Shown here: piece after piece, positions 5,628-5,641 of the stretch
How the letters are laid out: each line of letters begins with the position of its first letter
Numbering within the stretch: position 1 is the first letter of the stretch
Assembly (NCBI GenBank): GCA_003488965.1
Contig: DNJW01000414.1
Location: 1 to 5,641 of the forward strand
DNA from: Lachnospiraceae bacterium
GTDB lineage: Bacteria > Bacillota > Clostridia > Lachnospirales > Lachnospiraceae
Length of the DNA: 5,641 nucleotides
Direction of reading: 5' to 3'
Notes under the pieces: generated by a model
What the model was told of the DNA's origin: nothing
Seen by the model: only the letters and a program-made list of their open reading frames with translations
Databases searched by the model: none
Made by a program: the position numbers and the translations under genes

Positions 5628-5641
5628 CAAAGAGTTTGTGT

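Overview
The window looks like an ordinary chromosomal segment of a Gram-positive anaerobe of the class Clostridia, most likely a member of the Lachnospiraceae. This rests on the purine-rich AGGAGG-type ribosome sites, the Gram-positive style lipoprotein signal, the A/T-rich intergenic gaps, and protein flavours (Wzy_C-type ligase, RelB/YoeB pair, PrcB-like lipoprotein, class I PyrC) that I associate with that family. No rRNA, tRNA, CRISPR array or transposase is visible. The genus is an inference; I could not run a search.

Layout, left to right. A short A/T-rich leader (1-81) precedes a large polytopic membrane protein of the O-antigen ligase/polymerase family (145-1746). It is followed 33 bases later by a small one-transmembrane protein gene (1780-2141) that reads as frameshifted at a run of seven T. 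A promoter/operator region with a 9-bp inverted repeat then drives a type II toxin-antitoxin operon: a RelB/DinJ-family antitoxin (2250-2510) and a YoeB-family mRNA interferase (2514-2774) with all its catalytic residues. A G/C-capped hairpin with a T-run ends that operon. It sits between the toxin and a convergent minus-strand gene for a PlsC-type lysophosphatidate acyltransferase (2848-3594), which has its own promoter. Divergent from plsC is a PrcB-like lipoprotein gene (3744-4175). After it comes a gap of about 120 bases holding a perfect 19-bp hairpin with a promoter running into its left arm, then pyrC for dihydroorotase (4299-5609). A 10-bp palindrome overlaps the pyrC stop codon.

The genes do not form one pathway. 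The cell-surface polysaccharide gene and its small downstream partner could be co-transcribed; the toxin-antitoxin pair is a self-contained module of lower G+C content; plsC (phospholipid synthesis) and pyrC (pyrimidine synthesis) are housekeeping genes. I did not find a clearly novel multi-gene system. The points most worth checking are the T7 frameshift in the small membrane protein gene, the long hairpin overlapping the pyrC promoter, and the palindrome that probably serves as the toxin-antitoxin operator.
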